From NCBI RefSeq assembly GCF_040412425.1, contig NC_089742.1, forward strand, positions 71,845,006 to 71,909,005: DNA of 64,000 nt. The letters are read 5' to 3'. Shown here piece after piece: positions 12,023-24,060 of this stretch; position 1 is the first letter of the stretch; each line of letters opens with the position of its first letter. The position numbers and the translations under genes were made by a program. Origin of the DNA: Macrobrachium rosenbergii (lineage: Eukaryota > Arthropoda > Malacostraca > Decapoda > Palaemonidae). Under the pieces are notes generated by a model, which saw only the letters and a list, made by a program, of their open reading frames with translations, had not been told where the DNA came from and did not search any database.

Positions 12023-12713
12023 TTACAAGTCTGATGCAGATCTGAATGAATTCAATCTTTCCAGGACTACACTAGGTTGTAAATTGATCAGTTTTCCCAG
12101 CTTCTGTACTGTTAATTTCACTGGGACACCTGCACCAAGATCTACACATGCATAAATTAACTGCTGAGACGAGTCTGTAGAGTCAAAACTATCACAACAC
12201 TCCTGACCAGTGCTACTTGATAGTATACTAGACTGTGGCTTTGCAGTAGACTTCATGGCTACAGTACGCCTGACAGACACAGGGAAAGACTTCCTTGCTG
12301 TGTTTTTCAATCTCGGTACAGAGTCACTCACTGGCTTTTTAGAGTAACTTGGAGAAAGAGTTGGCAAAGTTGAACTTGTTGCTACTGGAAAGGAAACATT
12401 ACCAACCACTGGTACTTCCTCCGAACATGAACTTGTGGAAGGTGTGTGCACTGAAGAAAGTGCTTCATCCCGAAGATTCTTGACACTAATTTCAAGGTGG
12501 GAATGTAGGAAAGCATGGTGAGTTTGCATTTCCTGAAGAGTTTCCCCTACATCACCACAATAGTTACACTTATATGGTTGCTTGATGGGAAAACGCATTG
12601 GTGAATCAAAGGTTAATTTGGTGAAAGTAAACTCGCTAGCTTCTGGATGACGGCGACGCAAATGCAACCGTATGGATGACATATTCTTTACTACATGTGC
12701 ACAAACTTCACAC
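12023..12713 (-). CDS. C2H2 zinc-finger protein, exon 4 (last recognised exon)
   Basis: The exon starts after a strong acceptor (TTTTCACAG) at 12714 and ends at TAA (12023-12025). The incoming phase needs two bases, supplied as AG by exon 23858-24060, giving TCYRCEVC across the joint. It carries two C2H2 fingers: CEVC...HLRRRH right at the start (C-x2-C-x12-H-x4-H) and CNYC...HHAFLH about 45 residues later. The rest is Ser/Thr-rich and low complexity (HTPSTSSCSEEV region), then an amphipathic C-terminus (VQKLGKLINLQPSVVLERL). It probably encodes the end of a nuclear DNA-binding regulator. No ortholog could be named. The real end may extend to 11927; see the extension entry. Confidence 0.85.
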
Positions 12714-13179
12714 CTGTGAAAAGAAAAGAAATTACCAGCATATAAACAAAAGTGATTCTACTGATTTATCCAATTACATATATAGTAACAGTTGGTGACT
12801 AAAGGTAATGTACAAGAAATACACCATAACACTGTTAATCTTGACCTGGATAATCTGGACAGAATCTAGAATCTACATATACAAAAAGTTTCAAGAGTAA
12901 TCTTCACTCACATTTCTTCTGACAAATGAGGCACTAGTCCTTGAAAGCTAAGAGTTCCGTACAGTATTGGTATAACATACTTCAAAGAAAAATCTACACA
13001 AGTGGAGAGTATTTTTTTTTGTCTCCAGCAGTATTTTATGGCATTAAAATAAATTTCTGTAAAGATTGTTTTATTACAATATACTCCCCCAGTTGTTGCG
13101 GCAAACCTGGCAGATTTCTTTTGCCTTACGGGGTGTGCCGGCCCCACCTTGTCAACCAGTTGCTCCTGGCGCTTTTTTC
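12714..13179. other. Intron sequence, no other feature
   Basis: Start of the 11.1 kb intron between exons 3 and 4 of the zinc-finger gene. Short open frames on both strands (12908-13147, 12941-13210) have no motif. Confidence 0.6.
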
Positions 13180-13900
13180 AATGACGTATGGTGACGTTTA
13201 TTTATGTTAGCAACAGAATTTTTGTAAATAATGTAATTGTTGTTGCTGATGGTCTTGTTTATTGTTCTGTTGATTTTTACAATGTTACTGTTGTTATGAG
13301 TCTATTTATTAGTTTTGATACTGATTTATGTGTTAACTTTAATTCTTTTGGGAGACATTAAGCTGAACCCTGGGCCTATTACTCATTCCAGTAAGAAAAT
13401 ACATAAGTATTTGGGGCTTAAGGTCACTCTTTTGATCTCTGGAGTTGTCCCCATAATTACAATTTGATGTTTTTATCTGGGACTCTTGTTAAGTAACAAC
13501 AAGTCAAAGGTTCAGCTTTTAATCCTGGGGTCTGATGGCCCTGACTTTATTTATCATCATAATATCCCACATGCACAAAGTATGACTGTATACACGAAGT
13601 CTAGATGACCTATTTATCATCAGAAAAATTTGGAGTGCAGTTGTCATGAAGTTCTTTGTCTTAAAATTTCCAGTAAGGTCCACAATGTTTATGTATTTGC
13701 TGTTTACCACAATCCAAATATCAACAATTCTACTGTATATATGACTGTCTTTTCGATTCAAAAGCTTCATTCGTTATGTGCGGAGACCATAATGCAAAGC
13801 ACGGTGAGTGGCTAAATTCAAACTCCACATCTCGACATGGCTGGTTTGCTCTTGAGTTCTGTGTGTCCTTCCAATTTTGTCCAGCTGATTGAGATTAGTT
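13180..13900 (+). pseudogene. 5' part of a CR1/Jockey-type LINE with 2A-like motif
   Basis: Plus-strand coding remnants begin with a hydrophobic Leu-rich run and then the peptide LILLGDIKLNPGP (codons ending 13377). A second piece (13630-13750) reads HEVLCLKISSKVHNVYVFAV and NPNINNSTVY, and is followed in another frame by CGDHNAKHGEWLNS and SRHGWFALEFC (about 13780-13860), the catalytic endonuclease box of these LINEs. The sequence stops abruptly near 13900 and resumes, same strand and same domain, at about 16589. The element was split by a later insertion. Frameshifts make it non-functional. Confidence 0.75.
13336..13377 (+). other. 2A-like ribosome-skipping motif in LINE ORF
   Basis: Codons read L-T-L-I-L-L-G-D-I-K-L-N-P-G-P. 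The canonical 2A core is D-V/I-E-x-N-P-G-P preceded by a hydrophobic run, and it is known at the N-terminus of some CR1, L2 and ingi LINEs. Here the Glu is Lys, so activity is doubtful, but NPGP and the upstream Leu-rich stretch are intact. Confidence 0.7.
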
Positions 13901-13904
13901 AGTT

Positions 13905-16588
13905 ATAAATGATTTGTTTAACCAGACCTCTGAACTCTTTTAGGGTTCTTCTCGGGCTGGGAAAAGAATGGGGGAAAGAGTACATAAAAAAAAAATTAAG
14001 TAGTTAACTAAATAAATAAATAATAAAAAGGGGGAGTTAGAAAAACAATCGAGAAAAAAAAAAAAAAAGGGGAGATTATATTTTACTTATCAATTTAATT
14101 TTGTTTAGGAAGAGAATGATATTATTAATTGAAAAGTTATTACCTTCTGCTAGAATATCCTTTATTGATTTATTTTGTAGTCTTTCTTTCATGATGCCAT
14201 CTGGGACAGTCAATCAAGATGTGTTTGATTGTTACTGGGATGTTACATCTTTCACAAGTTATTGGGTTTGTGTGTGGAGTTGACATCAGATGACCATGTG
14301 TGAGTCTGGAATGTCCTATTCTGAGTCTTGTTAAAATAACCTCATTGATTCTTTGCTTTTGGGTAGAAGAATGCCATTTTTAACTTCGTTCTTAATTTGT
14401 TTTAGTTTGTTTTGTGGGGGTATATTTGTCCAATCATTCTGCCAATCCCTATAAATTAAGGGTTTAACTGATGCTAGCCAGTCTGATATGGGTGCTTTCA
14501 TAGTAGTTGGGGGATTGTACAAGCCAATTTTGCAGCTTTATCTGCTTTCTCATTACCCTCAATGCCTACATGGGCTGGGATCCAACAAATTTGAATTTGA
14601 AGGCCGTTTGTAATTAACTGATGTATTTCCCGTTGTATATTTTGGACAAGGTGATTATTTGATTTAAATGATCCTATTGCTTCAATTGCGCTTCTTGAGT
14701 CGCTCAATATGAGTGCTGAAGGAATTCCTTTTTTGTTATAATCTTGAGAGCCAATTGTATGGCTGTTAATTCTGCTGTAAATACTGATGATATTAGAGGA
14801 AGGCCCATTTGGATAGTTTTATCACTTGAATAGGCTGATGAGCCCACTCCACCTTCATTTTTGGATCCATCTGTGTAGATTATGAAGGGATTACCCTTCC
14901 GTCTTATGTGTTCCATGGCATGTTGATGGTACATTTCTGCGTTGGACATATATTTCTTTTGAAAGATATGATAAATATGTGCATAGTTTTGCCCTTTTTA
15001 GTGTCCATGGTGTGACCGGATTTATTTCTTGGGTGAATTTGGGTATCATGTTATGTAAATTCAATAAATGATTAGTTTTTTTAGTAAATGAGTTTTGATT
15101 TGGGTTATTATTTGTATTTTGATTGAGAAATTTATTTGATGCAGGAGATGTGCCTGCTTGAAGGGATAAGCCTCTTCTTAAAGTAATTAGATCTCTGTAA
15201 TATTTTAGAGGTAGGCAGCTGGCCTGCCTCTGCTAGATAGAGACAGTTGGAGATGAGCGGAAGGCTCCTGTACATATACGTACTCCTCGTGATGTAAAGC
15301 ATCTAGAGATTTTAAAGTTGTTTCTGAGGCAGTTGAATAAATTGGACAGCTATAATTTATAATTGATAGTACTATTGCATTGTATAACATTAACATTGTG
15401 TCTCGTCCTGCACCCCATTTGGTGTATGAGATTTTCTTTAATAAAGTAAGGGCTTTAGATCCTTTGGCTTTGATATATTTGACATGATCTTTCCAATTTA
15501 AATGTTGGTCAAAAATTATACCCAAATATTTAACACTATTGCACATGTTTATCTCTTCATTATAGAGATATAACTTAATGGTTTGTTGTTTCAAACCCAT
15601 CTTTTGTCTTTGTAGAAGACAATGCCATTTGTTTTATTTAATGACAACTTGAAGCCTACGGAATTGGTCCAAGTGGTTATATTTTTGTTGCTATATTAAG
15701 TATTCTTTGAGCATGTCTCAAAGAATAACTTGAATAATAAATTACAAAATCATCCACATACAAACTATTTTGTACACCCTCAGGCAGGTTCATAGTAATG
15801 TCATCTATTGCCAGGGCAAATAAGATGCAGCTCAAAACACTGCCTTGGGGGATACCCTCCTCTTAATGGTAGCAATTTGAATATGTATTTTCTATGCGTA
15901 CTTGAAATGTACGATTTGTTAGAAAATTATTGATAAATATTGAAGGTGACCTCGAATATTGACCTGTGGAGTTTCTACATAATATTGTATCTCCATGTGG
16001 TATCATATGCTTTTTCTATATCAAAGAAAATAGCCACTGTCAGCTTTTTCTTTTCAAATCCTTTTTTTAATATGATCTTCTATTTGAGTTAACGGGTCTA
16101 GTGTAGATCTACCAGCTATTGATCCCGATTGGGTAGGTGATAAAATTGAGTGTTTTGTTATGACACTTGTTAATCTCAAACTAACCATTTTCTCCAACAG
16201 TTTGCACAAGCAACTTGTTAGAGATATTGGCCTATAATTAGTGGGGTTGCTAGGGTCTTTTCCTGGTTTACTGATGGTATGATTATTGCATGTCTCCATT
16301 TAGTTGGGAAGACATGCGTTAGCCATATGCTATTATATAATTTTAATAAGAATTCTTTAGCTAGTGTGGCTAAATTCTGGATCATTTCAAAAGAAATCAT
16401 ATCATGCCCTGAGCTGATGATCGACATGATTTTAGGGCAAAATTAAGTTCGTTCATATTAAATTCTTGGTTATAATCAAGGTCCTCATCAGTTTCAAAAT
16501 TAAGTGTATGATTTATTTTTTGTGTTCTAATTCTTTTGAAGTGTTCATCTAAATTACAATAAGCACTAACATCTTTGAGAAAACCACA
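13905..16588 (-). mobile_element. I-type LINE with RNase H, inserted into another LINE
   Basis: A minus-strand non-LTR element, 5' truncated before the RT. In order: pre-RT linker (16591-16397), RT with SKPGKDPSNPTNYRPISLT near 16260, AIFFDIEKAYDTTW near 16030 and GGYPP near 15860, then NSVKYLGIIFDQHLNWKDHV (15530-15480) and INYSCPIYSTASE, then RNase H with FIIYTDGSKNEGGVGSSAYS (near 14880), a TAELTAIQLAL box, SDSRSAIEAI (near 14700) and CWIPAHVGIEGNEKADKAAK (near 14560). The presence of RNase H after RT points to the I/Nimb group. The 3' end on the minus strand is A-rich and ends near 13905 with a CCCAGCCC...GGTCTGGTTAAACAAAT block. Stops and frameshifts throughout. Confidence 0.85.
14331..14949 (-). 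pseudogene. RNase H domain of the I-type LINE
   Basis: Two overlapping frames carry one RNase HI domain: the first catalytic Asp in YTDGSKNEGGVG, the Glu in FTAELTAIQLA, the Asp in MSDSRSAIEA, and the His/Asp region in PAHVGIEGNEKAD. All four landmark boxes survive, but a frame change near 14704 splits the domain. A degenerate tail (PISDWLASVKPLIYRDWQ region) follows in a third frame, as is usual for these elements. Confidence 0.8.
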
Positions 16589-16591
16589 CAC
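15205..16591 (-). pseudogene. Reverse transcriptase region of the I-type LINE
   Basis: At least four frame segments make up the RT: 16591-16397, 16427-16218, 16299-16054 and 15600-15205, with further remnants between. NYRPISLTSCLCKLLEKMV is RT block 1-2, FFDIEKAYDTTW holds the first catalytic Asp, and the thumb region NSVKYLGIIFDQHLNW is well conserved. The YADD box region (about 15760-15720) is destroyed. The copy is inactive. Confidence 0.8.
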
Positions 16592-18300
16592 ATTCCTGGT
16601 AACAGATTAGACCTCACATTCACAGATGTTGCAGCTATTGCCAAGTCCAAAGTCTGTGAATATATAGGCACTTCTGATCATTGCACCATTGAGATGGACA
16701 TAGCTGTCTTGTTAAATCAGTATATTCCTAATGCCACTACTGGAAAAACGGTCTGATTGAAATCCAGAGCCACTTGGGATTGCATTACTGAAGCTTGTCA
16801 GGCACTTAATATTTCAGATCCTATATTAGATCCTGATCCCAAGAAGTTAAATGAAATGCTGATGGCTATTTTAATAAGGTATGTCCCTAGAAAGGTTATC
16901 AAATTTAGGACAAATGTCCCTCTCCCTGATACGTACTTGTCATCCTGAGCCTATTCTTACAAAATTTGCATTTTGCCCTGGGGTTGTTGAGAAAATTCTG
17001 GATAATCTTGATAGCTGGGGTGGAGAAGATCCCTTTGTTTTTTAAAAAAGTTTCTAGGGTATTGTCTCCCAAGATTAGTAGATCCTATAGATTTTCATGT
17101 CAACATAGTAATATCTTTAGGGATGAGCACAAGCTTAGTAATACAGTGCCTGTTCCAAAGAGTGGCATATCTGCAGACTGCAGTAACTACAGGCTGATCT
17201 CTTTTCTCCCTGTGCTCTCCAGAGTTGCTGAAACACTTATTTTTATGCCACTATATAAGTGTATGGAAACCAAATGATTGTTAGCTGACAATCAATATGC
17301 ATACAGGAAGCAGTTAGGTACCTGCAATGCTCTTTCAGACATGACATGCCATTTGCAAGGGAACCTTGATAAGGGTTTTGAGTGCAAAATAATTCAAATA
17401 GATTTTAGTGCTGCTTTCAGTTTAGTAATCACAAGGCACTTATTTACAAACTTCCGAATCTTGGAGTGGGTGGATATGTGTTACTTCAAGATTTCCTTTC
17501 AGGTAGGCAGCAGCGAGCTGCTGTGGATGGGATCTTTAGTGAACCAAGACCTATTGTGTCTTGAGTTCTACAGGGCAGTGTTCTTGGTCCACTGTTATTT
17601 TTAGTATATACAAGTAATATGGTTGTTGGCCTGGAAAACAAGACTGTTCAAGATTGTTCAGTATACTAATGATGCAACACTTGTGGGTGTAGTAAAGTCT
17701 CCACTTATGAGAAATGAAGCTGCCCTCAGCCTTAATCGGGACATGGACCGGATAAGGGAATGTTGTAGTCGGTGGGGTATAAAGCTGAACTCTAGTAAAA
17801 TGAAAACACTATTGATTAGCAGATCTTGTACAGTTTTCCCACCCCATCCTCCGCTTCGGTGGATGGAACTTTGCTGAATGAGTCTGAAGCTTTAACTATT
17901 CTAGGTGTAACTTTTAACTTACATCTAACTTGAGACACTTCTAATGAAAGTTTCAGAAGTTGTATTTTAACAGAGAGCTTTCACATTCACAACTGATCCC
18001 TGATCCCCTTTATCTGCTGAGAGCAACCAGATTTGCTGAACAGCAGCACCAATATGCAGTAAATGTGCCTCGCTGTCAAACTTCTAAGTTCCAGAGGTTC
18101 TTTATTCCTCACCGCCACAGGACTGTAGAACAGCCTCCCAGAGGATGTTGTGCGATTGGAACTTCAGGAATTCAAGCGAAGATGCAATGCATTACTAACT
18201 TAACACTATTCTCCTTGCATTTTAATACATTTTTATCTATTTATCAATTAATTAATTTTTTAATACATTTTTATCTATTTATTAATTAATTTTTTTTAAT
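16589..18300 (+). pseudogene. 3' part of the split CR1/Jockey-type LINE
   Basis: The plus strand resumes in the endonuclease with PGNRLDLTFTDVAAIAKSK and GTSDHCTIEMD (the SDH box), then RT remnants: SNYRLISFLPVLSRVAETL near 17190, LADNQYAYRKQLGTCNALSD near 17280, IIQIDFSAAFSLV near 17390, QYTNDATLVGV near 17660 (YADD degraded to YTND), MDRIRECCSRWGIKLNSSKM near 17740, RTVEQPP near 18130. The 3' end is a TTTTATCTATTTAT-rich tract at 18220-18300. It joins 13180-13900 across the inserted minus-strand LINE. Confidence 0.8.
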
Positions 18301-21300
18301 AAGTGAGATCTCTTCTTTCTGTATTTCCCTTTACTTCCTGTTTCTTCTTCCTAATGAACACCATATTCTTTGGAAGCTTGAATTTCAAGTCAATGGCCCC
18401 TGTAGGCTTGTTCCATTTGAATAGGTTTCATCTACTGATTAATAATAATGTTGTTTTAGGAATACAGCTCCTAGCTTTCAAGGACAGTGCCCCATTTGTC
18501 TGAAGAAATTTGAGAGAATATTATTCTTGAAATTTTTTGTATATACAGTATATGCCATCCTTGCAGATGATCTAATCAGATGTCCGTTTTCATTTACATT
18601 TCAGGTACTGCCAAAAAGGTTTCCATGTGGGTCATGATTAGGATAACCTCATAAATAATGATGGCCAACCACAAATATAATGTTCATAAAATAAATTTTC
18701 AATACAAACCCATTAACCCAATTTGTTTGTAACAAAATTCCCTACCATATTTCCTAAAATTAGTATTAGAAATAATTTTATTTCATACATTTGTTTCTTA
18801 ACAATAAACCCTACTTTATAGTACTGAATCTTGTGTTGGTTGGGAGGAATCAAGTTGCCAAGTCCTCAGACTGATAATTAAAATAAAACCTAGCTGGAGC
18901 AGGAGATAAAGGATGTGACAAACCATTTTAGTATAAGGTTGTAGGCTGTTTGAGGGTTTGGATTATGACCACCACCTCTTGAAATATCCACAAATGACAT
19001 GGAAGCAGATAATACCTGAAATTTACATCATTAGGATGCCATAATGGAAGAAAGAGATGAATATGGAGGTAAGTTTAGCTGCCTGGAACCCTGTCCCACA
19101 ACTTTTACCACAAGGCCTAACAACTCGTCATGAAGATACGAAAACCAAGAGAAATTCTGTCTTAAGCTAACAGTAAGAATAGAAGCTTCTTGAAGCTCAT
19201 AAATTTTATTAAGACTTCTTAGGACTTAGGAGAAATGCCATGAGTGTCTTACTACTGTTTTCTCTGAATACTGTACCTTGCTCAATTACTTATTAAATCT
19301 AGGAAACTCAGGTAACCCATTAGGATTCTGATGATGCTATATGACTGCATAAAAATTCCATTCCCTAAAGTTCTAATGAAGTCATTCTTCAAAATTAAGA
19401 AAATTAACCATACAAATTTTAGTGATGTATGACGCTTTGAGAATGTTGGGATGGCTTAACTCCATCTCCCATGCAGGTAGGGTTATTCAGAAAGAATAAT
19501 CACCAAACTACCATATCTGATGGCATAAAACTCCTTTTAAAAATGGCTGAAAATTTATACCCTGGGCCTGGAAAGCCGAGATATCTGGTTCACCCAGATA
19601 CTGTAGTTAACCAGCGCTTGTGCCTAGCCAAACTCCATAATGCTGTAATATTACCAATATTCATTTAAATATTATTATTACAGTAAAATACCAGCACCCT
19701 TGGGACCAAAGGGTTGCTAGTTATCTGAATTTATTAGTTGTATGAGCGATATATTTCCACAATGCCAAACATATACCCCAAACTCCCAATTCATCTTTCA
19801 TTATCAATAAATGGTACATTTTTTAACAGTTTTATTATCAAATAATTCCTAACACCTTAAAACATCAATATCCTGTGCTCGCCTAACTCTGATAATAGTG
19901 TGAAGAAAGCTTAAATCCATACATTCTAAAGCACTGATACAACAGATGAAAGACGCACATTGACACGTTATGGACAGCAGACATAAATGCACTAAAATTA
20001 CACACAGCAATGGACTATCTGTGCATATGCTCTCTCTCTCTCTCTCTTATTAAGTATAACCCAGAGTGCATACAATAAGTGCAAACTTTAAACATAATGT
20101 ATACAGTAAATATACATATACACAACTTAAAAATATATATGTCATTCTACATTAATGTATTATGTATAATATTGTATTAATTTAAATATATTGATGATAC
20201 TGTACTGCAATAAATAAATGTCAATAAAAAATACTGCACCAGAGAGAGAAAGAGGGGTGGGGCTGCACAGTACAGGTTAACAATCCCGTATCCATAATTC
20301 TGAAAACTGAAAAGCTCCAAATTCCAAAATTTTTGTGAAGTATTTTTATTTGCAAAAATCAAATAGTACAGCTATATCTAAAATAATGATAATTTGACTG
20401 AAACTTGTTTTGTGACTGTATCAAATTACAGTATACTGCATGTATTATCATCCTATTACAGAGTAAATAAACAAACGATGGATCATGCATCATTTGCAGT
20501 CTTGTAAAGTTTACGTTCTCAAACTCTCAGCTGACTTAGTACTACCAACGTCCATATTGCCATTAGTTGCTAGATGAAACAATCTGGAGATACATTTTTC
20601 TCATAAATTATCAAAGTTGCAAGATCAAACATAATTGGATACATTTTCCTTGTAAATTAACAAAGTTGGATTTAAAAATGCAAATTACTATAATTAAACA
20701 GGCAGTAAATTTTAAATGAAGTGAAGCTGGGATTTTACCAGTTTCAGATGTCACTTTTGCCTATCCAAAATCTTTCTGCAGCCTGTACTTGATCAATTTT
20801 TTTAGCCATAGCTTTAAGCTGCAGCTTAAATTTGGTGGTATACTTTCTTAGGCGTCCTTCTCCATGTAAGGGTGAATAAAAATGTATTTTATTTCTAATT
20901 TATGGACTGTAACATAACTCTCAATAAATATTTGATAGTTACAGTAAACAACTATTTCTCTGTTTGGCTGATGTTTATACCAGTGTTCTGCATGAAATAC
21001 TATGTGGATGTTAATTATAAGTACAGTACAGTACTAGTAATTAATTATTAGACAAGCCACAAGTTTGGTAAACCTGCTGAATGTATAATAATTTGCATTT
21101 TGCCTACTGAACTTTTGCTTCTAAGCCTATTACTTCATCAAAAGCTAACTTGGATGTAATGTGCATTATCAGTGGAATCTACCTAGAGTGAGACAGGCAT
21201 TGGAAGCCTAGCCCAGTATAATCTATCTAAATTAAACTTGTGCAATTACAGTACAATATTTTGCATAATTTTATGAAATATGTCATTCAGATCTTAATTC

Positions 21301-21911
21301 TTTTTTATACTCATATTAATTAGTTTGAGAAAAACTTTTGATAACATGAAAATGATAATCTATTATAACAAGTAAAAAAAATAAAACCAAGAAAATGCCT
21401 TGTTTTCTGCAAGTTTTTAAGTATGTGTCTGAATCATTATGAAATATTTCATGATGTTTAGATATGAACAGGCCAGCCAACCTTATCAGAGAGTTATCTG
21501 TATAAAGATCTTTCTGTTAAAAGATGTTATTTTACACAAATAAAACATGAGTAGAGTTTTACATATCTGATGTCATCAGATTATCTTGTTTAAAGATCTT
21601 TTGTTAAAAAGGTGTTATTTTAATTTAGCAAATAAGATATTATAAAAAATATATCACTTTATAACTTCCTTACTAAACTAAACGCAGTCCGCTTGGCTGA
21701 AGGGCGGTAAAATGCATAGAAGTAGGAGGTTCAGTTGGCATGCCTGTAAAGCCGACAGTCGAGTAGACCAGTTTGGTTGCATGATAAATTCTAAATACTA
21801 CGTGCCAATTTTCATTTTAATATCATAGAAAATGTTGAATTTAAACAGAATACTTTTACAAATATGGAGGAGAATTCAGATACTGTATATCAGATAAGGA
21901 AATTGCGAACA
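18301..21911. other. Intron sequence, mostly unique
   Basis: AT-rich, part of the intron between exons 3 and 4. A short (CT) tract lies at about 20031-20048. The segment around 21680-21770 is more GC-rich than its surroundings, but neither strand shows a motif or a clear splice-bounded frame. No element ends recognised. Confidence 0.5.
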
Positions 21912-22110
21912 CAGGCAGTCCCCGGTTAATGGCGATCCGGTTTTACAGCGCTTATCTAGCAACAAAAATCGTCAATTTTCGGAGCCGAAAATCGCCGATT
22001 TCCATTTATCGGCGCTGATACTTAGCTAACAGAGAACCTGATAACCGAAAATCGGTGCTTTTCAGTGCCAATAAACCCCGAAACTTGCTGAAAATCACTA
22101 ATTTTCGACA
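21912..22110. mobile_element. pogo/Tigger-like MITE, fragment
   Basis: Begins CAGGCAGTCCCCGGTTAATG and continues with GATCCGGTTTTACAGCGCTT, the same head as the elements at 26226 and 27288. The right terminal repeat is not found, so the copy is 3' truncated or decayed. Confidence 0.6.
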
Positions 22111-23857
22111 AAGTGGCCAGACTTGGTGAGTGGTGCCGATATGCTGCTAGTACATCTGCTGTGAAAGTGTGCTTATAAAACCATTGATGAAGAGTAGCTC
22201 AGGATACTGAGGCTGCTGCTAATCTATTATAATAATCCAAGAAGAGGGAACATCACAGCATCACAGAAAAAAAACCTTCCTTGCTTCCTCTACACCTAAT
22301 CCAGGCTTCTAACCAATTGAAAATTGAATGATACAGGTTTTGCTGGTATGGCAAGCAAAATATGGCATTTTATTTTAGAGATTTACTTTTATTCAATATA
22401 AACAGTGCAGGAATCATGAAACTGGTTTTGGTTTTACTTGATATAAAAAATAAAATGTCCCCCTAAATATAAAAAGGAGTTAACTCCAGCTTGGCAATGC
22501 TACTCCACGTTAAAAGGAGGTGAAAGGTAAGGCTCATAACTAGTGTCATTAAAATGTTCACTGTCCATTTTATGAAAATACAGTATGGCATAGTATTATC
22601 ATTAAAGAACATCATTACATTTGGTTAAAACAGGCCCTTGGCATGTAAAAGAAAAAATAAAAAGGTAACAATGTTACAGCTACCATGGACTTGATGAAAC
22701 CAGTGCTGCCTGATGTAGGAAGCTGAAAATACCACTCATTCCTGCTCTAGTATAATCAGGATGTCAAAATAGTCTTAATTCTGTCAAAACTTATAAGTTA
22801 CCTTTTGGCTTTCTGAAAATAATAATCTGTTAATGTTTCAAGTTATTTAAGTCTTAACTCCATACATAAACTATTCTGGTACAAGTGAAAAACTGCTGTC
22901 AACCAAATAAGAAGATTAATCAAGGCACAAATACTATGAACTCTATATAAAAGGTGTTCAATATGAAACCCCAAATGAAAGGTATTCAATGTGAAACTAT
23001 CACAAAAATTGAGCATTACTAGTCTAACACTGAGAACAAGATGATGAGCAACAAAAAGGTAAATCAAACTTCATGCCCACATTTAAAAAACACTAACTTC
23101 AAACACTTAACAAGTTACAAGAAAAACATTACAGATAAACAGTCGCTGTTAAATTACATAGGAATAATATCTTTACATTAGTTCACACTTACAAATGAGA
23201 TATAAATGACACCAGAATCTACAATGTGAGATACAGGTGCTATCAAATGGTGCTACGGGTACAGAATTATGATCACTGAAACAGTTGCTAAAACAGATTC
23301 CTCAGGTGGTGATCTTTAAAAAAAGAAACGTACCTACATATTTTTATGCACCATTACCATAGAGAAATTTGAAAAAGTTTGTGCTATCACTGTTAGGCAT
23401 ATCCATGAGTTAATGAACAGATTTGCCAGATTAGACCCAACAGGTCTCTGCAAAGTGCATTACTCATTTACAGAGCACTGCTACTCCTCATCTTCCTCTT
23501 TTGGAGAAATTTTGCCCGGAGACGTTTTTGTGAAAAACAATTCTGGCACTATAAGAAATGGGTTTTATGAACATTTGTGATGCTATATGAAAACACCTAC
23601 ATGAACTGGGTTTTGTTTTGAACTTGTGACATATGAGAATACCTACATGAATTATCATTACTAACATGAATTATCATTACTAAAGAGACTAACCATGCAC
23701 TCAAAAGTCACCAGCCAAGGTTATACAATTGCCAAATCATTTGTAATTATATAAAAATGCTGTTCAAAGAACCACAGGAAAATTTAGCATAAAATCAGAA
23801 TGTAACTGCTGTTAAGGATAAAGCTAAAAATACAAAGTAATGAAACAAATACTGTAC
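22111..23857. other. Intron sequence, no feature recognised
   Basis: AT-rich sequence just downstream, in gene sense, of the zinc-finger exon at 23858-24060. Short open frames show no domains. Confidence 0.5.
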
Positions 23858-24060
23858 CTGTAGCATGTATTTTCTCTTGGAGCAGGAGGTACCCTGGTAA
23901 ACTTGTGAGGCAGGTTTGGGTGAGACAATCTCTGATGCTTGGTCATGTCTGAATTGCGCCCTTTCTCACCACAGTAACCACATTCAAATTCTGCTTGATA
24001 TAGCTGATCATATACATCACGCTTCAGTTTCCTGACAGTTTTTGGTTTATCTGCATGAAT
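23858..24060 (-). CDS. C2H2 zinc-finger protein, exon 3
   Basis: A 203-nt internal exon. The acceptor TTATTTTTTAG precedes 24060 and the donor CAG|GTACAG follows 23858. It reads from phase 0 (IHADKPKTVRKLKRDVYDQL) and ends in phase 2. The first residues I-H supply the last His of the finger begun in exon 42841-44226 (CGYC...HMTK|IH). One full finger, CGYCGEKGRNSDMTK then HQRLSH, lies in the middle. The tail ENTCYR runs into the first Cys of the next exon's finger. No stop is present in this frame. It is too short to be noticed by open-frame length, but phase and motif fit on both sides. Confidence 0.88.

Noticed and set aside
11980..12030. A 33-nt intron at the end of exon 4
   Set aside because: A GT...AG pair exists and keeps frame, but such a short intron would be exceptional for an animal; kept only as one of several explanations.
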